Positions 45,829-54,142 of a stretch of DNA of 64,000 bases are shown here, piece by piece (within the stretch, counting starts at the first letter, position 1; the number at the start of each line of letters is the position of its first letter). The DNA comes from Lepidodermella squamata (taxonomy: Eukaryota; Gastrotricha), in assembly GCA_047495785.1 (NCBI GenBank), contig JBLDXI010000031.1:744001-808000 (forward strand), in the 5' to 3' direction. The position numbers and the translations under genes were made by a program. The notes beneath the pieces were generated by a model. It had not been told where the DNA came from. It saw nothing but the letters and a program-made list of their open reading frames with translations, and searched no databases.

Positions 45829-47427
45829 TTAATCAATAACATTTTCTGCATTTTCCCATGTGGGTTTGTCATAACCCGACCATTTTATTAAAACCAACTC
45901 TTTTCCTTTGACTTTCTTCCTATCCATGATTTTCTCAACTCTATACACGTTATCTACCTGCTGTTTCGATTTTTGCATTTCTTGCTCGTAAAAACTACCG
46001 AAAACAGGCTCGCCGTCCATTGCTTCTATCTGGTATGTTCTCGGATATGTGTCATTTATTTTTACAACTCGCAATAGTTCTTCGCTCCATGAAGGGTGAT
46101 ATCCTTTTTCGAATGCGCCTTTTACGCGGCTTATCCTAATCACGTCACCCAGCGCAAATTTCGGCTTTTCCAATTTTTCTTCTCGTTCCGGAGGATTCAG
46201 CCTAGAATGGACTTTGTTGTGGTTTTTGGGATCGCTGGCCTCGATGGGAGTCATTCCTATCGACCGATGCAGAGAATTATTATAATCACTGACCAAGCTA
46301 TCGAGCATGTCAACCCAGTTACGGGTGTTGTCCAGTGTGAACCTTTTCCACATCTTGGTTTTCAAAGTTCGGTTGAACCTTTCTATTATGGGATTGTGAA
46401 AATTCTCATAAGTCGAATACCTGTTAACATTATTAGCTTTTAGCCATTTCGTGAACACAGCATTGTAAAATTCACTGCCTTGATCTACCCAAATATTTTT
46501 GGGCTTCCTGTTGCTTTCTCGGACCACAGACAAAAATGCATCAAAAACATTTTTTGCATCCTTGCTCTTAAGTGCGACAGCCCACGCATATTTGGAAAAG
46601 CAATCTATAATCGTGAGTAAATACTTATGCTGATTATTTTCTTCGGATAAATCGCTCAGAAACACGATATCCATGCCCCAGGTTTCGTCGATGTCGTGAA
46701 TATACACTCGCCTGCGGGGAAAATGCTTCCGGGCCGGTTTGTGAAGTTCCTCGGACAGAACGTGGAATTTGACTTTGCTCAAGCTTTGATCTGCATCCGT
46801 CTCTTTTTTCGACGCTGGGACTGCTTGCGTTGTTTTGGCACTGCTTTCTGCTTTTTTCCTTGATCGTTTTGGTTGCGGAACCTCGCCGATATATTTTGTT
46901 CCAGTATAATCCACAGGTTTCCTTTGCCGCAATTCGTATCCTTCTCCGCGGCACTCGCGTTCATTAGGCGGAAGCTCATGGCCCGTCAGCCCTTGACCGC
47001 CATGGAACTCGCCTTCCCGACTGGAAAGCTCGTATCCTGTAGGCACTCGGACTCCATGGAATCTATCGGCTAAGCCTCCTTCGTGAAAGGTTTTGAATAC
47101 GAATGCAGCCATGGCTCTCTCGTATCCGTTTTTAGAATCGTCGTTGGCTATCTTGAAAGCTTCTTCGGCTAGAAGTCTGTCTGCTCTTGTCCGCATTTCT
47201 CGATCTTTAAATTTCCAATAGTAATAGTCGTGAGTTTTAGCTGCTTTGTCCAAATCATTGATTCCTTCATATCCTTCCTTCATGCGCTGGACGAAATTTG
47301 TACCTGGTCCAGCGTAACTGTATTTCTGCGTGTTGTTGAATGATCCGTTGGGACGATGCTCGCCTTTGAACGGGTAAGAGGGAAGATGCAATTCTACCGG
47401 CAAGTTATTGATAATTCCATCGAACAT
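45829..47427 (-). CDS. Fusion of parvovirus-type phospholipase A2 domain and Polinton integrase
   Basis: One continuous 532-aa frame. Residues 36-100 show the viral PLA2 signature: calcium loop YAGPGT (38-43), NDLDKAAKTHDYYY with the catalytic His-Asp pair (H66, D67), and RADRLL with the further Asp (D83). In parvoviruses this domain sits in VP1 and breaches endosomal membranes. A linker (105-240) has repeated GYEL/GHEL units and a basic patch (PKRSRKK). Residues 245-400 are a retroviral-type integrase core with D253, D315 and E349 (D-x33-E), and residues 493-532 are a chromodomain (VLIKWSGYDKPTW) that may guide integration to chromatin. The usual N-terminal zinc finger of Polinton integrases is not seen. 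Separate PLA2 and integrase genes are known in related viruses; the single frame is unusual. Cleavage by the viral protease is possible. Confidence 0.93.
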   Translation of the reverse strand: MFDGIINNLPVELHLPSYPFKGEHRPNGSFNNTQKYSYAGPGTNFVQRMKEGYEGINDLDKAAKTHDYYYWKFKDREMRTRADRLLAEEAFKIANDDSKNGYERAMAAFVFKTFHEGGLADRFHGVRVPTGYELSSREGEFHGGQGLTGHELPPNERECRGEGYELRQRKPVDYTGTKYIGEVPQPKRSRKKAESSAKTTQAVPASKKETDADQSLSKVKFHVLSEELHKPARKHFPRRRVYIHDIDETWGMDIVFLSDLSEENNQHKYLLTIIDCFSKYAWAVALKSKDAKNVFDAFLSVVRESNRKPKNIWVDQGSEFYNAVFTKWLKANNVNRYSTYENFHNPIIERFNRTLKTKMWKRFTLDNTRNWVDMLDSLVSDYNNSLHRSIGMTPIEASDPKNHNKVHSRLNPPEREEKLEKPKFALGDVIRISRVKGAFEKGYHPSWSEELLRVVKINDTYPRTYQIEAMDGEPVFGSFYEQEMQKSKQQVDNVYRVEKIMDRKKVKGKELVLIKWSGYDKPTWENAENVID

Positions 47428-47448
47428 TTCACAATGCTTATCACAGCA

Positions 47449-47462
47449 TTAGAAATTTCTAA
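47449..47462. promoter_or_regulatory. Palindromic bidirectional TCTA promoter
   Basis: TTAGAAATTTCTAA is a perfect 14-bp palindrome in the 46-bp gap between the divergent integrase (47427) and ATPase (47474) genes. It gives TCTA to each strand: 12 nt before the ATPase ATG and 22 nt before the integrase ATG. Confidence 0.6.
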
Positions 47463-47473
47463 CCTGAATTAAA

Positions 47474-48196
47474 ATGATCAATTTTGATGAAATAATTCCA
47501 AAGAGCGAGTCTAAGCCACTCAATATTTCCCCTTTTTACCCGCAGCATTGTTTCCGAACAATTATTATCGGTCCAAGTAATAGCGGGAAAACTAATGATT
47601 TGCTCAATATCATCCATCATTCTGTTTTTCATAAGCTGCACATTTACTCTAAAACCTTGGTTGAAGACAAATACCAGTTTTTGATAAATTTGCAGAAAGC
47701 CAAAGAAGCCGAGTTGAAAATGAAAGGGGTAAACGAGTCACTTATCCACTTTTCCACAGATATAGCGGATGTCGTGCCCCTTGATAAGCTTGACAAGAAG
47801 TATCAGCACTTGTATGTCTTTGATGACATTTGTTTGGAAAATGCTAAAAACCAAGAGAAATACATCGGCGATCTCTACATCAGGTCGCGAAAGTACAATT
47901 GCTCCGTGGTTTATTTGAGTCAGTCATATTTCAAAATTCCGAAAATAATTCGCGACAATGCGCAGTTCATTGTTTTGAAAAAGCTGAATGATGGACGCGA
48001 ACTGCAAACAATTCACAGAATTTATGCTGCAGAAATAGAAAAGCCTGGGTTCCTGAAAAAGTATGAATTGAGCGTTTCGTCCAATAATAATCACGGTTCT
48101 TTTATAATAGACAGCGTGATAAAACATAAATCGCTGAAGCTTAGAGCAAATTATACGGGAATTTTTGTCAGCGAATCTGATTCAGCTGGGGCCTGA
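47474..48196 (+). CDS. A32/FtsK-HerA-type DNA packaging ATPase
   Basis: 240 aa. Walker A is GPSNSGKT (residues 33-40) and Walker B is LYVFDDI (Asp 117-118). A later YLSQSYFKIPKIIR with an Arg fits the sensor and arginine-finger region of the family. This enzyme pumps the genome into capsids in Polintons, virophages and large DNA viruses. The start follows a TCTA box by 12 nt. It is divergent from the integrase gene and leads the rightward structural cluster. Size is normal for the family and key motifs are intact. Confidence 0.93.
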   Translation: MINFDEIIPKSESKPLNISPFYPQHCFRTIIIGPSNSGKTNDLLNIIHHSVFHKLHIYSKTLVEDKYQFLINLQKAKEAELKMKGVNESLIHFSTDIADVVPLDKLDKKYQHLYVFDDICLENAKNQEKYIGDLYIRSRKYNCSVVYLSQSYFKIPKIIRDNAQFIVLKKLNDGRELQTIHRIYAAEIEKPGFLKKYELSVSSNNNHGSFIIDSVIKHKSLKLRANYTGIFVSESDSAGA

Positions 48197-48211
48197 GCGC
48201 GCCCCTGGTAA

Positions 48212-48655
48212 ATTCCCAAACTCGCTCAATATTTCTGAGGCCGGATTTATTAACTTACGTCGGAAATAGCAATATTTGCTGTTTTTAGCTGGGTTAAACT
48301 AGAAAGTTTACCGTTAAAATGAGTCTAAACGCATTATTTTCCATGGCCTGATACTCTGTGTTCTGCGTACCGGCCCTAAGGGCCGCTAGCCGGTGGTCGA
48401 ACACCGCCCGATTACCGGTCCGTAGGACCGCTAGTAGCGAGCCAAGAGGCGTAATACCGGCCCTCCGTTCTCAAAAAGTCCTTCAGCCTCGTGTCTTGAA
48501 TCCTTCAACCCTAAACTCATTCGGTAATATTCCGATGGCCGGATTTTATAATTTACACCGGAAATCGCAATATTTGCTGGTTAAAGCTAGGTTAAACTGG
48601 AATGTTTTCCGTTTAAATGAGTCGAAACGGAATTTATCCCATGGCCTGATACTCT
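48212..48655. repeat. Duplicated about-145-bp block around three hairpins
   Basis: 48212-48357 and 48508-48655 are diverged direct copies, each ending CATGGCCTGATACTCT; a partial third copy runs to about 48710. Between them lie three neat hairpins: GGCCCTAAGGGCC (48372-48384), CGGTGGTCGAACACCG (48391-48406) and CGGTCCGTAGGACCG (48416-48430). The 536-bp gap between the ATPase and the next gene is by far the largest in the structural cluster. Role unknown; a replication, packaging or RNA element is possible. Confidence 0.6.
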
Positions 48656-48716
48656 TATCTTGAACTCTTCAACAATGAAAGCATTCGGTCAATTCGGTAA
48701 AATCTGATTGAGAAAA

Positions 48717-48720
48717 TCTA
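48717..48720 (+). promoter_or_regulatory. TCTA late-promoter-like box
   Basis: TCTA in AT-rich context (GAGAAAATCTAG), 12 nt before the ATG at 48733. Confidence 0.55.
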
Positions 48721-48732
48721 GTGGTAAACCAA

Positions 48733-49887
48733 ATGCCGATCAAAGAACTCACGATCCCCGAGCAGATAAAAATTTTGGAGCAATTAGATAGAGAAGAAAA
48801 ACTGTATGATAAAAACCTCGCGCTTGCAAGTCACGATTCTTATGCGCTCAAGCACAAATTTGGGATGGAAACGGAACCCAGCCCGCTGACGGCCATGCAA
48901 ACAGCATTCAACCAACGACCGACCACTGAAGCCATACGTAGTTTGCAAAATTCGATTAAGGAATTAGTTGTAAGAAAGAAACCACTAATAGCTAAACACG
49001 GCATTCCAACTATTTCTGCCTCTGCATCCCCTGTGGCTCTGAAAATTCCTAAACTCGAGTATGAGAGTCCTGAGAAAAGTAGGTTAGCCTCTTCGCGAAA
49101 TTCGCAAGATGATGAGAGTGATCAAGACTCTGACTCGTCGAAGGAAGATGATGCTCAAGATGGGACATTTACCACAGACGAAATGAACACTATCATCCGT
49201 CAGCATAATTTCCCGACAATTGAGCAAATTAAACAAGAGGACATAGAAGAAGCCGTAGTGAGTTTGGCCACATACAACAGACAGGTATTGGGGGCCAGGC
49301 TCTCTAGTCTCACACGAGCGGGGAAAAGAGATTCAGAAGATTATAATAGAATTAAGCGCGACATCGCAGTTCTGAGAAACTATCGCGAAGCATTAAAAAG
49401 CAAACAACTAGGCGACGGTTTCACTAAACCAATCCCAAAAAATCTCCAAAGGTTTGGGCGATTTTATGTACGCAAGGAAGACTTACTCGACGGGTGGCTC
49501 CGCGTCAGAAAAAAGAACCAAAGCAGAGTGTTTGATGAGCAAATTTCCGATGGTGTGAGAAATCTCATTTTGAAGCGATATGAACCGAAAAAGTACAAAT
49601 ACACCCAAGAAGATTTTTCACACTTCCAAGAAATTTGTCGTAGGACCGGATACCAACCGAAACCTCACTCCAACGTAAGATCTGAACTCGCAATTTCTAG
49701 GCAGTCCGGTTCTGCGCTTTTTGTGACCTTACAGGATGCACAAAAGCGTATGCTGCATTGTTTAGGAGAAATTAAAGCAGGTAATAACAATGAAGCAATT
49801 AGAAACGAATTAGTGTCTATAGCGGACTTGTTGCTGAAGCATGGAAAAATAACGAAGGAAGAATACACAACAGTTTGTAGTATATAG
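48733..49887 (+). CDS. Polinton structural-cluster protein, 384 aa, unknown
   Basis: I take ATG 48733 rather than the upstream GTG because the TCTA box then sits 12 nt before it, as at neighbouring genes. The N-terminal 120 residues are helical and charged. Residues about 125-145 form an acidic, Ser/Asp-rich linker (DDESDQDSDSSKEDDAQDG). The C-terminal half is basic and probably helical (RFGRFYVRKEDLLDGWLRVR, then KRYEPKKYKYTQEDFSHFQE). No catalytic motif is seen. Its place between ATPase and penton genes, with the shared promoter motif, suggests a virion or assembly protein. I do not recognise the family. Confidence 0.75.
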   Translation: MPIKELTIPEQIKILEQLDREEKLYDKNLALASHDSYALKHKFGMETEPSPLTAMQTAFNQRPTTEAIRSLQNSIKELVVRKKPLIAKHGIPTISASASPVALKIPKLEYESPEKSRLASSRNSQDDESDQDSDSSKEDDAQDGTFTTDEMNTIIRQHNFPTIEQIKQEDIEEAVVSLATYNRQVLGARLSSLTRAGKRDSEDYNRIKRDIAVLRNYREALKSKQLGDGFTKPIPKNLQRFGRFYVRKEDLLDGWLRVRKKNQSRVFDEQISDGVRNLILKRYEPKKYKYTQEDFSHFQEICRRTGYQPKPHSNVRSELAISRQSGSALFVTLQDAQKRMLHCLGEIKAGNNNEAIRNELVSIADLLLKHGKITKEEYTTVCSI

Positions 49888-49894
49888 AGAATTA

Positions 49895-49898
49895 TCTA
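49895..49898 (+). promoter_or_regulatory. TCTA late-promoter-like box
   Basis: TCTA in AATTATCTAGC, 13 nt before the ATG at 49912. It is not part of the upstream stop codon. Confidence 0.55.
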
Positions 49899-49911
49899 GC
49901 TTCCAAATAAA

Positions 49912-50658
49912 ATGAGTCTGAGCCCGATTTTCTTACCACTAGAGTATCTTTCAAATAATCGAAGTTCTCGAAATAACACCATCGACCGATACCTCAATGA
50001 TAAAATAGACTTAACTGGAAGGCGAATTGCAGTTAGTTATATTCATTTCAGCGATACGTTTCACAACGTTTCTGCTCGTTACGGAAACAATACATTGAAA
50101 TACTCGCTGAACGAAGAAATATTCGAAACAGTTTTTCCTGATGGAACGTACACCTTCCAAGATTTTAACAATTATTTGCATTTCCAGATGAAGTTAAACG
50201 GACATTTTGCCGTTGACAGCGCGAAAGGAGCAGAAATTTTCGGCATCAATATTAGTGTCAACCCCGTATTCAGTTGCATTAGCGTTAGGATTGCGGAGAA
50301 TTATCGTTTGGTGGTAGAAACTGACGCTATGGCCCGGTTTCTCGGGGTCAACGTAGGCTCCTACGACCACGATTTCAATTCTCAAAACGTCCCTGATGTG
50401 ACTATGGGGCTGGATACAATGTTTGTTCATTGTTCCGTGGTTAATAATAGCGTTATCCCCGAATATAACACAGTTATTTTTACTTGCCCTATCAACAAAA
50501 AATTTGGGGAACACGTCAACTACATCCCGAACGAGAAAAGGTTCCTAATGTGCACGAACGCGAACACGCAGAATATTCGAGTATGGCTTACTAATCAAGA
50601 GGGAAACGAGATTTACTTCGCCGAAAGTAGGTGGGGGATAGGTATAGATATAATCTAG
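49912..50658 (+). CDS. Penton-like minor capsid protein
   Basis: 248 aa, one exon. The pattern is beta-rich throughout. Features typical of Polinton minor capsid proteins are the segment LDTMFVHCSVVNNSVIP in the middle of the C-terminal half and the end TQNIRVWLTNQEGNEI. The family folds as a single jelly roll and occupies the fivefold vertices of the icosahedral capsid, beside the double-jelly-roll major capsid protein. Size and gene position upstream of the major capsid gene also fit. No break is seen. Assignment rests on pattern and context, not on a search. Confidence 0.8.
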   Translation: MSLSPIFLPLEYLSNNRSSRNNTIDRYLNDKIDLTGRRIAVSYIHFSDTFHNVSARYGNNTLKYSLNEEIFETVFPDGTYTFQDFNNYLHFQMKLNGHFAVDSAKGAEIFGINISVNPVFSCISVRIAENYRLVVETDAMARFLGVNVGSYDHDFNSQNVPDVTMGLDTMFVHCSVVNNSVIPEYNTVIFTCPINKKFGEHVNYIPNEKRFLMCTNANTQNIRVWLTNQEGNEIYFAESRWGIGIDII

Positions 50659-50664
50659 TGCTTA

Positions 50665-50668
50665 TCTA
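50665..50668 (+). promoter_or_regulatory. TCTA late-promoter-like box
   Basis: TCTA in CTTATCTAGTT, 14 nt before the ATG at 50683. A second TCTA at 50654-50657 overlaps the preceding stop codon. Confidence 0.5.
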
Positions 50669-50682
50669 GTTATTGCTGAATT

Positions 50683-51000
50683 ATGAATAATCGAAAAAGA
50701 AAGCGCGTTTACATTTCTGGCCGAGGTTTCGTCGACGTTGGTAAACACATTTTATCGAAAATAATAGCAGTATCAGCTGAACCAGCCCAAAATTTTGTCA
50801 AAGCAGCGCTGAAATCCGGTTCAGAAGCTGCTGGAGATAAAGTGGGAAGTTTTGTAGCAACGAAGTTGGCTGAAAAAGTTCTGCCTAGTCATGAGACAAC
50901 TAATCTTAAAGCCATAGAGGAGCTCGAACGCAAAATTAAAAATAATATAACTTCATACTCGGGCTCTGGTTTCAAAAAAGTTGAATTTAAAAAAATCTAA
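50683..51000 (+). CDS. Small basic virion-type protein with protease-site motif
   Basis: 105 aa. The start is strongly basic (MNNRKRKRVY) and is followed by ISGRG, which fits the adenovirus protease consensus [MIL]xGx-G. The middle is amphipathic and Ala-rich, the end is basic (SGSGFKKVEFKKI). The gene lies between penton and major capsid genes. By analogy with small adenoviral core or cement proteins it may be cut by the protease encoded at 53032. No sequence family is recognised. Confidence 0.65.
   Translation: MNNRKRKRVYISGRGFVDVGKHILSKIIAVSAEPAQNFVKAALKSGSEAAGDKVGSFVATKLAEKVLPSHETTNLKAIEELERKIKNNITSYSGSGFKKVEFKKI
50996..50999 (+). promoter_or_regulatory. TCTA late-promoter-like box
   Basis: TCTA in AAAAATCTAATCC, 15 nt before the ATG of the major capsid gene at 51015. 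It overlaps the stop codon of the previous gene. Confidence 0.45.
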
Positions 51001-51014
51001 TCCTTTGGTAAATT

Positions 51015-52395
51015 ATGCTTCAACAAGAGATCGTCAATAACATTTTCGAGACTACTGAAATTCAAGATCGAGTCTTTGAGAAAAAGACATGGACGGAAAC
51101 ACCAGCACAGAATTTCACTCAAGATCAAAATTCACAACCCTCGAAATTAATATTTTCCAGCTACAACCTAAAAGACAATTATTTACTAGTCAGAGAGGGG
51201 TACTTGGAGTTTCAATTGCAAATTAAAAGGAAGAATGGAGCCGCGTTCGTGAATACTGACAAGTATGCCATTCGGAATCACGTGTTGAGCCTGTTTGACA
51301 ATATTGAAGTTCAAATATCGGATTCAGATCACAAAATCGAAGAGCTGCGGTTCCTCGAACATTGGGCCAACATCAATTTCCTTTTGAAATGGAGTCCTGA
51401 TTACGCCAATAGTTTAGGGGAAGAAGTGTTGTTTTCGAAAGACTGCCCGTTGGCTTTGGGAAGCACAACGCTTATTGCTGATGTGACGGCTGACACTTTC
51501 GATGCTTCGAAAGCTGCAGCAAACAAGGGTTTGATAACGCGAAGCAGCTATGTTAAATCTACTGAGGCCACCGTCACTTTATATCTGAAAGACTTGCCCT
51601 TTTTCAATTCGTATCAGGGAATTTTCACGAAGTCTCGATTTAGGATTATTCTCACCCCGAACTATGATCGGCCTTTGGTTTATGTGATTGTCGCGGCTGA
51701 TACAGGTACACCTGAAGGATTAACCTATCATTTCAATCGGGCTAATATGTACATCCCGGAAGTAACACTAATGAACCAACAGAAACTTTCAATAATGAAA
51801 AAGTTCAACGAGGGATTCACTAAAATTCATAAATGGATATCGATTGATCCATATCAGTCCTGTCAATTTGCTGCTAATACCACGAATATTCAGTACACAG
51901 TCAGCACTGAAATAAGGAAACCGAATTGGGTTTATATTGTTCTTTGCCCCGATTACTCAGACGAGGAATATCCGAAGAAACTCACGCAGATATATACGCA
52001 GGTGGAACGTTACTTCATATTCCCTTTTGATTAATAACAAAGAAGCCTTTAATGAATCCAATGTTTCTTTTGCTAAGCTGAAAGCTCACCGGTTATACAA
52101 TTACATAAAACAGAATATGCACCAGAACAGCGATAGGGAAAGTCTGAATACGGGATGTCAGATTTCGTACATGGAATTCTGCAACTTGTACAGAATTCTT
52201 TGCTTTTGCTTGGACGACGTGGATGCTACTTCCATTTACAACTCTCGAGCAGATAACACTGTTTCTGTAGTATTCAAAGCGACGGTCGGTGCGGTGAATA
52301 AGCCCCTTGTAATTTATTCGTTCATTGAAAGGGAAAAGGAGATATGCTTCAACTACAAGCATGACTCTGTTGACATTAGTCTTACCAGCGTCTAA
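51015..52395 (+). CDS. Major capsid protein (double jelly roll), frameshifted
   Basis: The first frame runs 51015-52034 (339 aa) and is rich in predicted strands, with the conserved Polinton/adintovirus-like start (a Gln/Asn-rich arm, then a FDNIEVQI-type strand). It stops at TAA 52032-52034. The next part of the protein is clearly readable in the following frame from about 52003 to 52395 (ending VDISLTSV). The shift corresponds to one extra or two missing bases near 52000. Together the parts would be about 460 aa, normal for this capsid family. The break either kills the gene, is a sequencing or assembly error, or is a ribosomal frameshift; no slippery heptamer is obvious. The TCTA box is present upstream. 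Neighbouring genes are intact. Confidence 0.85.
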
Positions 52396-52404
52396 TGCAA
52401 AATT

Positions 52405-52413
52405 TCTAATCTA
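52405..52413 (+). promoter_or_regulatory. Double TCTA late-promoter-like box
   Basis: TTTCTAATCTAGC holds two overlapping-spaced TCTA copies (52405-52408 and 52410-52413), 12 and 7 nt before the ATG at 52421. Confidence 0.5.
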
Positions 52414-52420
52414 GCGGTAA

Positions 52421-53050
52421 ATGAGCCATAAGTATTTGGAATACGAATTGCCCCTCACGGATAGTCAGCTGGAGAAACTCCAGGGTGCGGTAAAGAACAA
52501 AAAGTCAATAACACTTAAATTTAGCAAACAGGTTATTCACCAAAACGAAAATTTACGCAAGTTGATGCTTACCCAAACTCAAATAAACAAAGTAGAGAAA
52601 CACAAAGCCAACGACACCGGTGTTCAATTGAAGCTTAGTTTATCGCAACTGAAGAAAAGTCAATCAGGCGGTCTACTTCCCATCCTGCCCATACTTGCGA
52701 AAGCCGCAACGATTGCTGCACCTTTAGCCCTGAGTGCTGTATCAGGGCTGATAAACGGCGCAACCAACGCGATCGGTAATAAATTAGCGGGGAAGGGCGT
52801 AAACGAGACCACCGTACAACTATCAGTTCCAAAAGAGGATTTGACTGAACTAGTCAAAATGGTCGATATGTTAGAAAATAAGAATTTATTGCCACTGGGC
52901 AGTAAACTTTCGATTGATCGCGATATTGAGCAAAAGGGTGGCTCATTCGTTGTTCCACTAGTTGCTAGCCTGCTAGGGACATTTTTACCTACATTGTTCA
53001 AGGCGAATAAGGGAAATGGAGTGTATTTACCATGGGAGTCAAAAAACTAG
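52421..53050 (+). CDS. Adenovirus pVI/pX-like membrane-active virion protein
   Basis: 209 aa. An N-terminal region of mixed charge is followed by a long hydrophobic, Gly/Ala-rich stretch at about 84-130 (GLLPILPILAKAATIAAPLA) that ends in LAGKG, a match to the adenoviral protease consensus [MIL]xGx-G. A second hydrophobic stretch lies near the end (VVPLVASLLGTFLPTLF), and the C-terminus reads GNGVYLPWE, a motif type often seen in such Polinton proteins. The family is thought to disrupt membranes during entry after cleavage. The last 19 bases overlap the start of the protease gene, so the two are probably co-expressed. Confidence 0.75.
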   Translation: MSHKYLEYELPLTDSQLEKLQGAVKNKKSITLKFSKQVIHQNENLRKLMLTQTQINKVEKHKANDTGVQLKLSLSQLKKSQSGGLLPILPILAKAATIAAPLALSAVSGLINGATNAIGNKLAGKGVNETTVQLSVPKEDLTELVKMVDMLENKNLLPLGSKLSIDRDIEQKGGSFVVPLVASLLGTFLPTLFKANKGNGVYLPWESKN

Positions 53051-53481
53051 GGCGCTTCTTCCCACTTTCGAATTCGCATATTGACAAAATGATGTACTCG
53101 AGAATTGGGAAGAAGTACAATGGATGTTACCCCAGGCATCTCTTGCCTATACATTTGAAAAATGGATACTATGTAATCAACTTGGATGATTTTGGAGGAG
53201 GAACGCACTGGGTAGGTATGCAGGTAACTGATGGGGAAATAATTTATTTCGACAGCTTTGGGTTCATTTGTCCCAATGAAGTCATTGAGAGGCGAAGTAA
53301 TCGCGACATTTGGTATTCCACTCATGAAATTCAGCACACCAAAAGTGTGGCGTGCGGTTTTTACGTTGTTTACTTCCTGTCTGAGCTGGCAAAAAATCGC
53401 AATAAGCTTGAAATTCTCCTCGATTTCACAAATGATGGGTCCATTATGAATGATAACAAGCTTAAAGATCTGATGTTTTAG
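53032..53481 (+). CDS. Adenain-like cysteine protease
   Basis: 149 aa. The catalytic set of the adenovirus maturation protease family (C5) is visible: His59 in GGTHWVG, Asp74 in IYFDSFG, Gln101 in EIQHT and Cys108 in ACGFYVVYF. The enzyme cuts capsid proteins at [MIL]xGx-G sites during virion maturation. Two neighbouring small proteins have such sites. It starts within the end of the upstream gene and has no TCTA box of its own. Length is slightly under that of adenovirus proteases, normal for Polintons. All catalytic residues are intact. Confidence 0.94.
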   Translation: MGVKKLGRFFPLSNSHIDKMMYSRIGKKYNGCYPRHLLPIHLKNGYYVINLDDFGGGTHWVGMQVTDGEIIYFDSFGFICPNEVIERRSNRDIWYSTHEIQHTKSVACGFYVVYFLSELAKNRNKLEILLDFTNDGSIMNDNKLKDLMF

Positions 53482-53663
53482 CAAAGAATGCATTGTTTGA
53501 AGTGTAAGGAGCATACTGAAACCTTTAACGAACAATGAAAGGTTACGGAAAACAAGCAAGTTGGCAATTCTCAAATTTGCGGCTCCAAAAAGAGCAAATT
53601 TGAGAATTGTCGAATCAGGACAAAATATTTTGTTTGTAAAAGGTAGTAAGTGCTTTCCTGGTT

Positions 53664-54137
53664 ATGGACGAAGAATTCGAATATTGCCTCTCTCTTTTAG
53701 CCGGTATAAAAAACAAGAGCGTGAAATGCCATTCTAAATCAGAATGTGAAACGTGCTCATCACAGTTGCAAATTGATCATAGTCTCCACATCAACTTTTG
53801 TCCAAAATGTGCCATCGTACACCCTTTCATAGATTACTATCAAAGGGTTAGCCGCTCCCCACCTTACAAGCGGAAGTGGCATCTCATGACAAAAATCAGA
53901 AAACTAGGACTAATTCTCAAATGGTATGAGCTCGATGACATTATGTCAAACTTCAAGAAAATAGATAAGCTCTATTCCACCGAATTTCCCGGTAAAAATA
54001 TGATCAATGTAGAATTTGTGCTGAAGTACTTGACACTGATATTGGGCTATGAAGACATCGCTAATAAAATCCCTCTGGGCCGTTCTAAGTATACGATTTT
54101 ACGCTGGCATGAAAAATTAAATCTAATCATTACTTAG
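53664..54137 (+). CDS. VLTF3-like viral late transcription factor
   Basis: 157 aa. A zinc ribbon is formed by C28-x2-C31 and C46-x2-C49 (CETC and CPKC). It is followed by PPYKRKWHLMTKIRKLG and, near the end, NVEFVLKYLTLILGYEDIA and GRSKYTILRWHEK. These match the layout of poxvirus-type VLTF3 (A2L-like) factors found in large DNA viruses and in some Polinton-like elements. The factor is expected to switch on late genes. Unlike the structural genes around it, this one lacks a TCTA box near the start, which fits an earlier expression class. Assignment is by pattern. Confidence 0.75.
   Translation: MDEEFEYCLSLLAGIKNKSVKCHSKSECETCSSQLQIDHSLHINFCPKCAIVHPFIDYYQRVSRSPPYKRKWHLMTKIRKLGLILKWYELDDIMSNFKKIDKLYSTEFPGKNMINVEFVLKYLTLILGYEDIANKIPLGRSKYTILRWHEKLNLIIT
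54122..54125 (+). promoter_or_regulatory. TCTA box before the fibre-like gene
   Basis: TCTA in TTAAATCTAATC, 17 nt before the ATG at 54143, inside the end of the VLTF3-like gene. Confidence 0.4.
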
Positions 54138-54142
54138 TTGAA

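Noticed and set aside
45829-47427. Integrase as part of an LTR retrotransposon or retrovirus
   Set aside because: No reverse transcriptase, gag or LTR nearby; the surrounding genes and ends are those of a Polinton.
52000-52034. Programmed frameshift in the capsid gene as the favoured reading
   Set aside because: No clear slippery site or downstream structure was seen, so I keep it only as an alternative.
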